Positions 31,822 through 39,950 of a DNA stretch of 43,027 nucleotides are shown here, piece after piece. The notes under the pieces are model-generated. The model was given only the letters and a program-made list of their open reading frames with translations. It searched no databases and was not told where the DNA came from. The first letter of the stretch is position 1; each line of letters opens with the position of its first letter. Source of the stretch: Acidimicrobiaceae bacterium. GTDB lineage: Bacteria > Actinomycetota > Acidimicrobiia > Acidimicrobiales > RAAP-2. Location of the stretch: the NCBI GenBank assembly GCA_003133545.1, contig PKYA01000216.1:1-43027 (forward strand), given 5' to 3'. Both the position numbers and the translations under genes were made by a program.

Positions 31822-32692
31822 GGATTCACACAGACTGCGCCATTTCGTGGCCGTCGTGGACCACGGAGGTTTCACCGCCGCGGCGCAGGCGGTCTACGTG
31901 TCCCAGCCGGCCCTTTCACAGGCCGTGCGGGAGCTCGAGGCGGAACTGGGTGTGGACCTCTTCACCCGCATCGGGCGGCGGGTGCGCCTGACCCCCGCCG
32001 GCGAGGCTCTCTTGGAACCGGCTCGCCAGGTCCTACGCGACCTGGAGACGGGGCAGGCGGCCGTGGCGGCCGTGGCCGGGCTGGCCGCGGGCAGCCTGAC
32101 CTTGGCCAGCCTGCCGACGCTGGCGGCGGATCCGATGGCGCCCCTCGTGGGAGCGTTTCGCCGCCATCATCCGGGTATCCGGGTCGAACTGGCCGCGCCC
32201 GAGGACACCGGAGAACTCTTCGAACTGGTGACGTCCGGTGCGTGCGAGCTCGGGGTGACCGACGCACACGACATCCCCGACGCGCTGCAGTCGCGTTCGT
32301 TGGGGCGCCAGTCCCTGGTCCTCATCTTGCCTCCGGGGACCGACCAGGGCCGAGGAGCGACGGTGGATCTCTCGTCGCTCGAGCGCACGCCGTTCGTGGT
32401 GGCGCCGCCGGGAACCTCCACCTTCCGGCTGCTCCAGGAGGGCTTCGCCGCCGTGCAGCGCACTCCCACCGTGGCCGTGGTGACGGCGCAACGCGACGCC
32501 ATCCTTCCCCTGGTGATCGCCGGGGCCGGGGCTGCACTGGTGCCCGAATCGGCGGCGCGCACGGCGGTCGAGCAGGGCGCGGTCATGGTCCGGCCGGCAC
32601 CCGCCATCACCCGCGCCATTGCCCTCGTCTCCCGCCCCGGGCCGCTCGCTCCGGCCGCCGCCCGTTTCAGCGAGATGGCGACGGCGCCCTGA
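31820..32692 (+). CDS. LysR-family transcriptional regulator
   Basis: A 290-residue LysR-type regulator. The N-terminal winged helix-turn-helix (about 1-62) has the family pattern LRHFVAVVDHGGFTAAAQAVYVSQPALSQAVRELEAELGVDLFTR. A linker helix and the periplasmic-binding-like effector domain (about 90-290) follow, with SLTLASLPTLAADPMAPLVGAFRRHHPGIRVEL at its start. ATG 31820 overlaps a palindromic operator. Divergence from the MFS pump suggests it activates or represses that pump when its small-molecule ligand is bound. The ligand is unknown. Convergent with the GH3 gene 24 bp downstream. Confidence 0.87.
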   Translation: MDSHRLRHFVAVVDHGGFTAAAQAVYVSQPALSQAVRELEAELGVDLFTRIGRRVRLTPAGEALLEPARQVLRDLETGQAAVAAVAGLAAGSLTLASLPTLAADPMAPLVGAFRRHHPGIRVELAAPEDTGELFELVTSGACELGVTDAHDIPDALQSRSLGRQSLVLILPPGTDQGRGATVDLSSLERTPFVVAPPGTSTFRLLQEGFAAVQRTPTVAVVTAQRDAILPLVIAGAGAALVPESAARTAVEQGAVMVRPAPAITRAIALVSRPGPLAPAAARFSEMATAP

Positions 32693-32716
32693 CCCCGCCA
32701 CGCCGCGCCTCCGTCC

Positions 32717-35176
32717 CTATGGGCGCGCCACCTCCACTTGGCGGCGTATGTCGCGGGACGACGAACCGATCAAGAGCGTGTAGTGCCCCGCATCGCACAC
32801 CCATCCGTGGGAAGCGGTGTCCCAGTAGGAGAAGGCAGCGTCATGGAGCTCGAAGGCGACCGCACGGCTCTCGCCGGCGTCCAGGGTCACCTTGGCGAAG
32901 GCAGCCAATTCCCGGTCCGGGCGCGGGACCCGGGGCGCGTGTGGCCGCACATAGACCTGGACGACCTCGGTGCCGGTCCGCGCCCCCGTGTTGGTGACGT
33001 CGACGGAAAGTGCGATACGCCCTGGCGACTGGACCACCTGAGATTCGCCGTAGGCGAACGTGGCGTAGGAGAGGCCATGGCCGAATGGGAACGCCGGTGC
33101 CACGCCGGCGGATTCGTAGTGGCGGTAGCCCACGAACACGCCTTCGCCGTAGGCGACCTCGCCCGCGCGACCGGGGTAGTGGCCATAGGCGGGGGTGTCC
33201 TCTATGCGGTGGGGAAAGGTGACGGGGAGGCGGCCGGCCGGCTCGGCCAGACCTACCAGCATGTCGGCGACCGCATCGGCACCTTCCTCGCCCGGGTACC
33301 ACACCATCATGACGGCGCCGGCGCGCGCGGCCCAGGGCAGGTGGAGCGGCGATCCGGCGTTGACCACGACAACCGTGCGTGGGTTGGACGCGATGACCGC
33401 CTCGACCAGCTCATCTTGAAGGCCGGGTAGCAAGAGATCGGCGCGGTCGAAGCCCTCGGATTCCCAGGAGCGATTGGTGCCTACGACGACGACGGCCACG
33501 TCGGCGGCCTCGGCGGCCGCTACCGCCCGCGCCAGCTCGTCGGGTTGCCGCGGCCGGTCGGCCGCGATGCGTACACCGAGGACCGGCGACGAAGCCGTGC
33601 GGGGCCACAATTCAACGACCAGCTCGTAGGCCCGACCGGCCTGGAGCTCGAGCTCCTGTTCGACCAGGCGGCTCCCCGCACCATAGAAGCTCTGCCCGCG
33701 TGCCGGCTCTGAGTTGTCTACAGCGGGTACTCCGTCGATGCGCAGAATCGATTTGCCAGCGCTCTCCAGGCCCCAACGCCACGGGCCGCCGACATCGGGA
33801 GTGAAGCGACCGCTTATCCGCACGGAAGATGCGCCCGCGGGGAGATCCGGTCCGAGTGCACCCACCCAGGTGAGCCGTCCCTGGTAGGTCGTCTCGTTCC
33901 CCGCGGGGCTCCCGCGGAGTTCGGGGTTGTCGAAGTAGTCCACCGTGAGCCCCGAGCCGCCGCCGGGCGTGCTGACCAGGGCCATGTCGAGGGTGGGCAG
34001 TTCCCGATCGATGCGGCAGCCGACCTCGTGGACCACCGTGGCGCCCGGCACCCGTTCGGCCAGCGCATCGAGGAGACGGCGATGCTGGAGCGGCGTCACT
34101 TCGGAGCTCCCACCCCCGGACGCGAGCCATCCGGCATTGGGGCCGATCAGGGCGATGCGGCCGATGCCCGTGGCATCGAGCGGCAAGATACCGACGTTGT
34201 GGAGCAAGACCGTGCCCTCGGTCACCACGCGACGGGCCACCTGGCGCCGGGCCGGGTCGTCCTCTTCCTTCTCGGGCCGCCCGGCCGACGGATCGCCGGC
34301 CACGATGCCCACCCGTGCCATGAGGCGCACGACATGGCCCGCCTTCTCATCGAGCAGCGCGGCGGGCACCGCTCCGGAGTGGACCGCCTCGGCGAGGGCG
34401 GCCCCGAACCAGGCCGGCGGCCCCGGCATCTCGAGGTCGAGCCCAGCTGTGGCCGCTGGGGCGGTGCTGTGGGTGCCGAACCAGTCGGACATCACGAGCC
34501 CGTCGAAGCCCCACTCGTCGCGCAAGGTCGCGATCAGATCGGGATGCTCGCTGCAGTAGGTGCCGTTCACACGGTTGTACGCCGTCATGACCGCCCACAC
34601 GCCGGCCTCGCGCACGGCCGCCTCGAAAGCGGGGAGGTGGATCTCGCGTAGCGTGCGCTCGTCGACCTCGGCGCTGATCGTCATCCGCTCGTGCTCCTGG
34701 TCGTTGCAGGCGAAGTGCTTGATGCAGCACGCCACTCCACCCCCCTGTACGCCGGCCACGTACGCCACCGCCAGTCGGGCGCTGAGCAGCGGGTCTTCGG
34801 AGAAGGATTCGAACGTGCGCCCGGCCAGCGGCGTGCGGACGATGCAGACGGTCGGGCCCAGCAGCACATGCACCCCTTTGGAGGCCGCCTCGGCGGCCAG
34901 GACCGCGCCGAGGCGGCCGACCAGCTCAGGGTCCCAGGTGGAGCCGATGGTCATGCCGCATGGCAGCGACAGGGAGCGGCGCCCCATGAGGCTGTCACCC
35001 CGCACGCCGGACGGGCCGTCCGAGACCTTGAGCGCGGGGATGCCGAGACGTGGCAGCGCCGGCAGGTACCAGAGTCCGGCACCCGCGGTCAGCGACGCCT
35101 TCTCGTCGGTCGTCATGGATGCCACGAGAGCCCGCACCGCTTCCTCGGCCGCGGGGCCCGAATCGGCGCTGCTCAC
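32717..35176 (-). CDS. Glycoside hydrolase family 3 beta-glucosidase with PA14 domain
   Basis: An 819-residue cytoplasmic-looking GH3 enzyme that removes beta-linked sugars from the non-reducing end. The N-terminal barrel carries KHF (153-155) and the nucleophile D231 in GLVMSDW. The second alpha/beta domain follows and is split by a PA14 carbohydrate-binding insert at about 406-530. The acid/base candidate is E574 in ESEGFDR. A fibronectin III-like domain ends the protein. No signal peptide is seen. The frame is open to 35461, but GTG 35176 overlaps the stop of the upstream carboxyltransferase gene as GTGA; GTG 35179 is adjacent. That coupling to an acyl-CoA carboxylase is unexpected for a sugar hydrolase. 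The substrate could be a glucoside, xyloside or glycoconjugate. Confidence 0.87.
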   Translation of the reverse strand: MSSADSGPAAEEAVRALVASMTTDEKASLTAGAGLWYLPALPRLGIPALKVSDGPSGVRGDSLMGRRSLSLPCGMTIGSTWDPELVGRLGAVLAAEAASKGVHVLLGPTVCIVRTPLAGRTFESFSEDPLLSARLAVAYVAGVQGGGVACCIKHFACNDQEHERMTISAEVDERTLREIHLPAFEAAVREAGVWAVMTAYNRVNGTYCSEHPDLIATLRDEWGFDGLVMSDWFGTHSTAPAATAGLDLEMPGPPAWFGAALAEAVHSGAVPAALLDEKAGHVVRLMARVGIVAGDPSAGRPEKEEDDPARRQVARRVVTEGTVLLHNVGILPLDATGIGRIALIGPNAGWLASGGGSSEVTPLQHRRLLDALAERVPGATVVHEVGCRIDRELPTLDMALVSTPGGGSGLTVDYFDNPELRGSPAGNETTYQGRLTWVGALGPDLPAGASSVRISGRFTPDVGGPWRWGLESAGKSILRIDGVPAVDNSEPARGQSFYGAGSRLVEQELELQAGRAYELVVELWPRTASSPVLGVRIAADRPRQPDELARAVAAAEAADVAVVVVGTNRSWESEGFDRADLLLPGLQDELVEAVIASNPRTVVVVNAGSPLHLPWAARAGAVMMVWYPGEEGADAVADMLVGLAEPAGRLPVTFPHRIEDTPAYGHYPGRAGEVAYGEGVFVGYRHYESAGVAPAFPFGHGLSYATFAYGESQVVQSPGRIALSVDVTNTGARTGTEVVQVYVRPHAPRVPRPDRELAAFAKVTLDAGESRAVAFELHDAAFSYWDTASHGWVCDAGHYTLLIGSSSRDIRRQVEVARP

Positions 35177-37002
35177 CACGTGTCCACGAAGGGCCGCCGC
35201 TTTCCCTCCCGCGGGGGCGGCTCGGGGGCGGAACGCAGCGCATGGGTGATGCGGGCGCGGGTATGGGCCGGGTCGATGACGTCGTCGATCTCGAAGTGGG
35301 CGGCGACGTTGAGGGCCTTGCCGTGCTCGTAGGCGCGCGCCACCATGGACGCGAAGGCGGCCTCTCGGGCGACCGGATCGGTGATGGCATCGAGCTCGCG
35401 ACGGAAGCCGAGCTGCACCGCCCCCTCGAGTCCCATGCCGCCCAGCTCCCCTGTAGGCCACGCGACCGTGAAGAGTGGCCGGCGGAAGCTTCCGCCGGCC
35501 ATGGCCTGCGCGCCCAGCCCGTAACCCTTGCGCAGGATCACGGTGCAGAAGGGCACCGTGAGGCTCGCACCAGTGACGAACATCCGGCTCACGTGCCGCA
35601 CGAGCGCGGTTTCCTCGGCCGCCGGCCCGACCATGAAGCCGGGGGTGTCACATAGGAAGAGCAATGGGAGACCGAAGGCTTCGCACAGCTGCATGAGCCG
35701 GGCCGCCTTGTCGGCACAATGGGCGTCGATGGCGCCTGCCAGGTGCAAGGGATTGTTGGCCAGGACCCCGAGGGGCCGCCCCTCGATACGAACCAGCGCC
35801 GTCACCATGCCGGGGGAGAACTCCCCTCGCAGCTCGAGGATCGATCCGGTGTCGGCCACGAGTTCGATGACGTCGTGCACGTCATAGGCACGCCGGCGGT
35901 CCTCGGGGATGCAGGCGCGCAGGAGTTCCTGGTCGGCGCAGGACCACGCCAAGGTGGGGCCCTGGAAGTAGGACAGGTACTGCTTGGCCGTCCGGACGGC
36001 GTCTGCTTCGTCCGTGGCCACCAGGTCGACCACGCCATTGCGCACCTGCGTGCGCAGGGGGCCGATCTCCTCGGGGGTGAAGACACCCAGCCCGCCGCCT
36101 TCGATCATGGCGGGACCGCCCATGCCGATGTTGGCGTCGGGGGTGGCGATGATGACGTCGCAGCAACCGAGTAGGGCCGCGTTCCCGGCGAAACAGCGCC
36201 CGGAGACCACCCCGACCAGGGGGACCAGGCCGCTCAAGGCGCCGAAGAGCGCGAAGGCCTCGGTGTCGAGGCCGGTGACGACTGCCGTATCGGTATCGCC
36301 CGGTCGGCCGCCGCCACCTTCGGCGAAGAGGACGACGGGGAGTCGCAGCCGTTCGATGAGGACGAAAAGCCGGTCCTTCTTGCGGTGGTTCATCTGTCCC
36401 TGGGTGCCGGCCAGGACGGTGTAGTCATAGGAGAGCACGGCGCACCGTGCCTGCCGATCGTCGAAGCGGTCCCCGTTGACCCGGCCGATTCCGGCGATCA
36501 GGCCGTCGGCCGGCGTGTTGTGGATGAGATCGTCGAGGTCGCGCCGTGCCCGCTGGGCGGCGATGACCAATGCCCCGTACTCCTCGAAGCTCCCGGGGTC
36601 GCACAGGTCGTCGACGTTCTCGCGGGCCGTCCTCCTCCCGGCCGCGTGCCGGCGGGTCGTGGCGGCGGTCCGACCGGTGTCGAGGGTGTTGGCCACGCGT
36701 GCCCTGAGCTCGGCCAGCTCCGGTCGCACGGTGGCCGGCGGCGCCACGCCGACGCCGGCCGCGTCGGGCGCGTCCACCGCTCCCTCCTCCATCTCCATCA
36801 GCGGCGCGCTCGCCGCGACGGAGTCACCCGGCACGACGGCGACGTGCACAATGGTGCCCGAGCGCACCGCGGCCACAACATGCTCCATTTTCATGGACTC
36901 GAGGATGAGGAGCGGCTGGCCGACATGGACCCGGTCACCGGACGCCACGGAAACGTTGACCACGGTGCCGGCGAAGGGGGAGACGACGGTCAGCCGGGCC
37001 AC
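35173..37002 (-). CDS. Biotin-carrier/carboxyltransferase fusion of an acyl-CoA carboxylase
   Basis: A 609-residue protein. Residues about 1-75 are a biotinyl-lipoyl domain with the biotinylation site K38 in ESMKME. Residues about 100-609 are a carboxyltransferase of the propionyl/methylcrotonyl-CoA carboxylase beta type. GGGRPGDTD, SGRCFAGNAALLGCCD and NIGMGGPAMIEGGGLG in the N-lobe and DTPGFMVGPAAE, RKGYGLGAQAMAGGS in the C-lobe are typical. It should move CO2 from carboxybiotin to an acyl-CoA. The biotin carboxylase subunit is not in this window. The frame is open to 37518, but that lies in the nitroreductase gene. GTG 37002 starts exactly at the biotinyl domain and overlaps the nitroreductase stop by 13 bp. 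The acyl substrate is not determinable. Confidence 0.85.
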   Translation of the reverse strand: MARLTVVSPFAGTVVNVSVASGDRVHVGQPLLILESMKMEHVVAAVRSGTIVHVAVVPGDSVAASAPLMEMEEGAVDAPDAAGVGVAPPATVRPELAELRARVANTLDTGRTAATTRRHAAGRRTARENVDDLCDPGSFEEYGALVIAAQRARRDLDDLIHNTPADGLIAGIGRVNGDRFDDRQARCAVLSYDYTVLAGTQGQMNHRKKDRLFVLIERLRLPVVLFAEGGGGRPGDTDTAVVTGLDTEAFALFGALSGLVPLVGVVSGRCFAGNAALLGCCDVIIATPDANIGMGGPAMIEGGGLGVFTPEEIGPLRTQVRNGVVDLVATDEADAVRTAKQYLSYFQGPTLAWSCADQELLRACIPEDRRRAYDVHDVIELVADTGSILELRGEFSPGMVTALVRIEGRPLGVLANNPLHLAGAIDAHCADKAARLMQLCEAFGLPLLFLCDTPGFMVGPAAEETALVRHVSRMFVTGASLTVPFCTVILRKGYGLGAQAMAGGSFRRPLFTVAWPTGELGGMGLEGAVQLGFRRELDAITDPVAREAAFASMVARAYEHGKALNVAAHFEIDDVIDPAHTRARITHALRSAPEPPPREGKRRPFVDTW

Positions 37003-37649
37003 AGTGGTTCGGGGACGGAGAAGCCGACAGCGTTGCCCCATGTGTTGCGGTAGGAGACGTGATCTGCCGGCTGGCGGGTCGCGAGTCCCCACGTGCCGGT
37101 GGGATAGCCGAAGCTGACGGTGGCGGCGAGGTTCCAGCCCTGATCGTCGGGGACCCCCAGGATCTCGAGTGTCTCCTTCGGATGGAAGAACTGCAACAGG
37201 GCTGTGATGCAGCTGCCGATGCCCTCGGCGCGTGCGGCCAGCATGGCGCTCCAGACGGCGGGATAGATGGAGCTGCCGCTGGGGTCGAACTGCGCGAAGG
37301 GAAAGAGGAAGAGCGGGACATCCGCGAAGTGGTCGGCCAGCCACTGCGCGGAGCGCTGGATGCGCAGGAACTGCTTGGACTCGGCGGTGTCGGGATGGGC
37401 GGTGGCGGCCTCGAGCTGAGGCTTGTAGACGGTCTCCCAGAGCTGGCCCATGGCGTGCTGATACAGCGGGGCGAGGGCGGCTTTCTTCTCGGGGTCGTCG
37501 AGCAGGAGGAAACGCCAATTCTGCTGGTTGCCCCCACTCGGTGCGCGCACGGCGGCGTCGAGGATCCTGGCCTGGACCTCATAGGGGACGGGGTCAGGCC
37601 TGACCCGGCGCATGGCGCGGGTGGTGTAGAGCGCTTCGTGCAGTTCCAT
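36990..37649 (-). CDS. Nitroreductase-family flavoprotein
   Basis: A 219-residue member of the FMN-dependent nitroreductase fold. TTRAMRRVRPDPVPYEVQARILDAAVRAPSGGNQQNWRFLLL is the FMN-binding N-terminal signature. EGIGSCITALLQFFHPKETLEILGVP is the family's central block. It probably reduces nitro compounds, quinones or enoyl-type substrates with NAD(P)H. The frame is open to 37745, but ATG 37649 opens the domain and lies eight bases after TAGTCT on the minus strand. It is first in an overlapping three-gene operon with the biotin-carrier/carboxyltransferase and GH3 genes. The physiological substrate is unknown. Confidence 0.83.
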   Translation of the reverse strand: MELHEALYTTRAMRRVRPDPVPYEVQARILDAAVRAPSGGNQQNWRFLLLDDPEKKAALAPLYQHAMGQLWETVYKPQLEAATAHPDTAESKQFLRIQRSAQWLADHFADVPLFLFPFAQFDPSGSSIYPAVWSAMLAARAEGIGSCITALLQFFHPKETLEILGVPDDQGWNLAATVSFGYPTGTWGLATRQPADHVSYRNTWGNAVGFSVPEPLWPG

Positions 37650-37657
37650 GGCTGGGC

Positions 37658-37663
37658 AGACTA
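37658..37663 (-). promoter_or_regulatory. -10 box of nitroreductase-carboxyltransferase-GH3 operon
   Basis: TAGTCT on the minus strand ends eight bases before ATG 37649, consistent with a leaderless operon mRNA. Confidence 0.4.
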
Positions 37664-37801
37664 CGCCCGCATCTGGCGTGCTGCCGGTGCGCGCAAGAAG
37701 CGCTCGGGGGATGGCCCCTCCCGGAGCCATTGGTTTGTGCCCCACTGCGGCAACGGGGCGTGTAGAAAAGCCCGCCGTCGATCAACCACCCACCCGAGTG
37801 C

Positions 37802-38077
37802 CTAGCCTGTAATCACGTTGTGCACAGTCGCTACCATCGGGTCCTTAAGGCTGACGCCGAGTTCGGCCAGAATTGGCATAAGAGTCGGTCCGAAGGCGTC
37901 AAAGTCCTCCTGTGACTCCCAAATATCGAAGACCTGGATCTTGCCGTTCGCTTCCAAAGCGCAGTGGTAGGTGCGCCCCTTTGGCTTGCCCGCACCGGCT
38001 GCCTCAAGCTGCTTGATCGCACTGCCGTACTTCTCAGGCGTGAATCCTTCGTGCGCGAAATAGATTCCAAGTGCCAC
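37802..38077 (-). CDS. Small ABM-like (dimeric alpha-beta barrel) protein
   Basis: A 91-residue protein that looks like a single dimeric alpha-beta barrel (ABM/antibiotic biosynthesis monooxygenase-like) domain. Visible features are a starting beta strand ALGIYFAHEGFTPEKY, a helix, then YHCALEANGKIQVFDIWESQEDFDAF, with the typical D/W-E-S turn, and a long final helix. Such proteins bind or oxidise small aromatic compounds or haem; no catalytic residue can be assigned. The frame reaches ATG 38140, but GTG 38077 has AGAGG upstream and starts at the first strand. Base composition is clearly less GC-rich than in genes to the left, so this may be the first gene of an acquired segment. Confidence 0.6.
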   Translation of the reverse strand: MALGIYFAHEGFTPEKYGSAIKQLEAAGAGKPKGRTYHCALEANGKIQVFDIWESQEDFDAFGPTLMPILAELGVSLKDPMVATVHNVITG

Positions 38078-38220
38078 AATGCACCACCTCTCTGCGTACC
38101 CAACGCAATGTTGACGCTTCGGCCGATCCGCCTTGGACATGGCCCACTCGGACCATACTTCTCAACGAGCATCGAATGCCGACCCGGCCCGTGTCGGTGG
38201 AATGGTCGCGTTTCCTGCTC

Positions 38221-38250
38221 TTGATAACATATTAGCTAATGTGCTAATCT
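38221..38250 (+). promoter_or_regulatory. Promoter and operator of SdpR-like repressor gene
   Basis: TTGATA (38221-38226), an 18-bp spacer and TAATCT (38245-38250) form the promoter, with GTG six bases further on. Overlapping it are the 10-bp palindrome ATTAGCTAAT (38231-38240) and the inverted repeat ATTAGC-N6-GCTAAT (38231-38248). These are fitting sites for autorepression by the ArsR-type product. Confidence 0.6.
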
Positions 38251-38256
38251 TGGAAG

Positions 38257-38577
38257 GTGACCGAGCGTTCGGCAGAAGAAGCAGGGATATTCAAGGCGCT
38301 CGCCGATGCGACTCGTCGTCAGATCCTTGAGGATTTGAAGCCGGGCGAGCTGTCCGCTGGGGAGATTGTGGGCCGATTCAAGATCAGTGCTCCCTCTATT
38401 TCGAGACACTTGAGCATTCTCCGGGGAGCTGGGCTCGTCGAAGAGCGAAAGGATGGCAACCGCATCTACTACCGGCTGGTCGAGGAACGCCTGGCGTTGT
38501 GCGTCGGTGGCTTTCTCTCCGCCGTTTGTCCAGAACAAGTCGTGCTTCGTCGCAGGCGATCCCGGCCTGGTGCGTGA
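38257..38577 (+). CDS. ArsR-family repressor, SdpR-like
   Basis: A 106-residue winged-helix repressor. IFKALADATRRQILEDLKPGELSAGEIVGRFKISAPSISRHLSILRGAGLVEERKDGNRIYYRL covers nearly the whole ArsR fold and resembles the SdpR autorepressor subfamily more than metal sensors. No alpha-3 or alpha-5 metal site is seen; two cysteines lie near the C-terminus. GTG 38257 is preceded by TAATCT at six bases, so the mRNA is probably leaderless. Palindromes in the promoter point to self-repression. A small membrane protein gene overlaps its 3' end by 8 bp. In Bacillus, SdpR is paired with the membrane immunity protein SdpI, which relieves repression. A similar pairing here is a hypothesis. Confidence 0.75.
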   Translation: MTERSAEEAGIFKALADATRRQILEDLKPGELSAGEIVGRFKISAPSISRHLSILRGAGLVEERKDGNRIYYRLVEERLALCVGGFLSAVCPEQVVLRRRRSRPGA

Positions 38578-38932
38578 TGAGCGTGCCGCGCCCTTGAAGG
38601 CACTGCTCGCGATTCCGTTGATTCTGGTGAACACCGGCTTGTTTCTCGTGTCTTGCTACCTCATGGCAGTGGCATTTGCCGGAGGAGCGCTCGCGTTCCC
38701 GACGTTGTGGTGGGTTGCCCCCTTGTCTGGCATAGCCGCACTGACGTATGTCGCCGCATTGATCGTCGTCGGTGCTGAAACGATGGGGCAACTACGCAGT
38801 TTCCGAGATCCACAGAAAGTGCTGGCATGTTCTCTCCAGAGTCTCGGATGGAACCTCGTAGGTGTTGTCCTGGGTGTCTTGCTCATTCTCTTGCTCCTGT
38901 TCTCCGAGTTCTTTCTCGTAGCGAGTCATTAA
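38570..38932 (+). CDS. Small membrane protein, unknown function
   Basis: A 120-residue hydrophobic protein with about three membrane helices (roughly 10-36, 42-66 and 89-112) joined by a short basic loop (QLRSFRDPQK). No family is recognised. GTG 38570 overlaps the end of the ArsR-type gene by 8 bp, so the two are co-translated and likely linked in function. The open frame upstream of 38570 lies inside the repressor gene. Candidate roles are sensing or immunity at the membrane by analogy with SdpI, but the sequence does not resemble SdpI (DUF1648) in any way that can be judged by eye. Confidence 0.6.
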   Translation: MRDERAAPLKALLAIPLILVNTGLFLVSCYLMAVAFAGGALAFPTLWWVAPLSGIAALTYVAALIVVGAETMGQLRSFRDPQKVLACSLQSLGWNLVGVVLGVLLILLLLFSEFFLVASH

Positions 38933-39161
38933 GAGGTTCCCAGGACCCGCGACGACTCGAGCGATTGGAGGGGCAGCCTATGGCGCCGGGCTGTGGCTAT
39001 GGAGATCGGTCACTGCAGTACTCGAAGGGCCTCGTCCACATCCGCTTGGGACGGGCGGCGAGGGGTGTGCCGTCATCATCCCTCGGCATCTCCGCACACC
39101 GTCGAGACCATCGCAAGGACCTTGAAGGATACTCAAGCCGCCGGTGAGGCGAGTCGCACAT

Positions 39162-39167
39162 TACTAT
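39162..39167 (+). promoter_or_regulatory. -10 box of leaderless MmcQ/YjbR gene
   Basis: TACTAT ends seven bases before ATG 39175, with no ribosome binding site. Confidence 0.4.
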
Positions 39168-39174
39168 TCGGTCG

Positions 39175-39543
39175 ATGACCGAGAACCACCTCGAAGTGCG
39201 CATTCGAAAGATCTGTACGGGTCTGCCGGGCGTGACGGAGAGGATGAGTCATGGGGCACCGGCCTTCTTTGCCGGTCGTCAGTTCTTGATGCTTTGGATC
39301 GATGGCCACCACGAGCACAGGTTCCCTCACTTGTGGTGTGCCGCTCCGCCGGGCGTACAGGACGAACTGGTAACGACCGAGCCCGATCGATTCTTCCGGC
39401 CACCGTATGTCGGGGGACGCGGATGGATCGGCCTTCGTCTCGACGGCGAGATCGACTGGGATGAGATCGTCATCGTCTGCGAAGACGCCTTTCGCACGGT
39501 CGCATCGAAGAAGCTCGTCGCCTCTCTTGACCTCAGTCTGTGA
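39175..39543 (+). CDS. MmcQ/YjbR family protein
   Basis: A 122-residue protein of the MmcQ/YjbR (DUF419-type) fold. Features are RIRKICTGLPGVTERMSHGAPAFFAGRQFLMLW at the N-terminus, PHLWCAAPPGVQDELV in the middle, and the FFRPPYVGGRGWIGLRLDGEIDWDEIVIVCEDAFRTVA block that defines the family. Members are thought to bind DNA or small ligands; no enzyme activity is established. ATG 39175 follows TACTAT by seven bases. The 240 bp upstream hold no other recognisable gene. It is the last plus-strand gene before the TIR gene and its stop is followed by a 400-bp repeat-bearing gap. Confidence 0.75.
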   Translation: MTENHLEVRIRKICTGLPGVTERMSHGAPAFFAGRQFLMLWIDGHHEHRFPHLWCAAPPGVQDELVTTEPDRFFRPPYVGGRGWIGLRLDGEIDWDEIVIVCEDAFRTVASKKLVASLDLSL

Positions 39544-39950
39544 TCGTCGCTCGTAGCCTCGTGCGCTTACTCCGCGGACAGTCGTCGCACCCGTGAGGAA
39601 TTTTGGGGTGGGCCATCTGAGGGGTGGGCCATCTGATTTGCTCGGAGATCGTCGACATCGTGACTCCCGACATCACTTTGGCGAAACACCCGCATCCGGG
39701 TTCGTTCCCTCAAGCCACATGTCCGCGTGACGTGCCGCGATAGTAATTCTGAGTGGCCGGGTCCAAAATGCTGGCGTTGTCCGCAGGTCTTTCATCAGAC
39801 CCCTAAAAGGTGGCACCTACCGGCACGAGTGGGGCAATGCTGCTGACAGCGTGACGCGACATTCGGGGGGCACCCCTACAGCATTGACACCCAGGTCGTC
39901 TTCACTTGCTCACGGCACGAGTGGTGGCAGCGTTGGAGCCCCAAGGTGCC
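39544..39950. other. Gene-free interval with tandem repeats between convergent genes
   Basis: No coding frame is supported in these 407 bp. They contain a perfect 16-bp tandem repeat (39605-39636), two copies of CGGCACGAGTGG (39821-39832 and 39913-39924), and a small AGGTGGCACCT palindrome near 39808. The GTGG-rich repeats recall the ends of some insertion sequences, but no transposase is present. Confidence 0.5.
39605..39636 (+). repeat. Perfect 16-bp tandem repeat
   Basis: GGGGTGGGCCATCTGA occurs at 39605-39620 and directly again at 39621-39636. No other copy was noticed in the window. Confidence 0.9.

Noticed and set aside
34691-35332. Plus-strand open frames of 200 or more codons opposite the GH3 gene
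   Set aside because: The minus strand carries complete GH3 catalytic motifs through this stretch. The plus frames are compositional shadows.
39605-39636. Tandem repeat considered as a CRISPR remnant
   Set aside because: The two 16-bp units are directly adjacent without spacers, and there are no cas genes.
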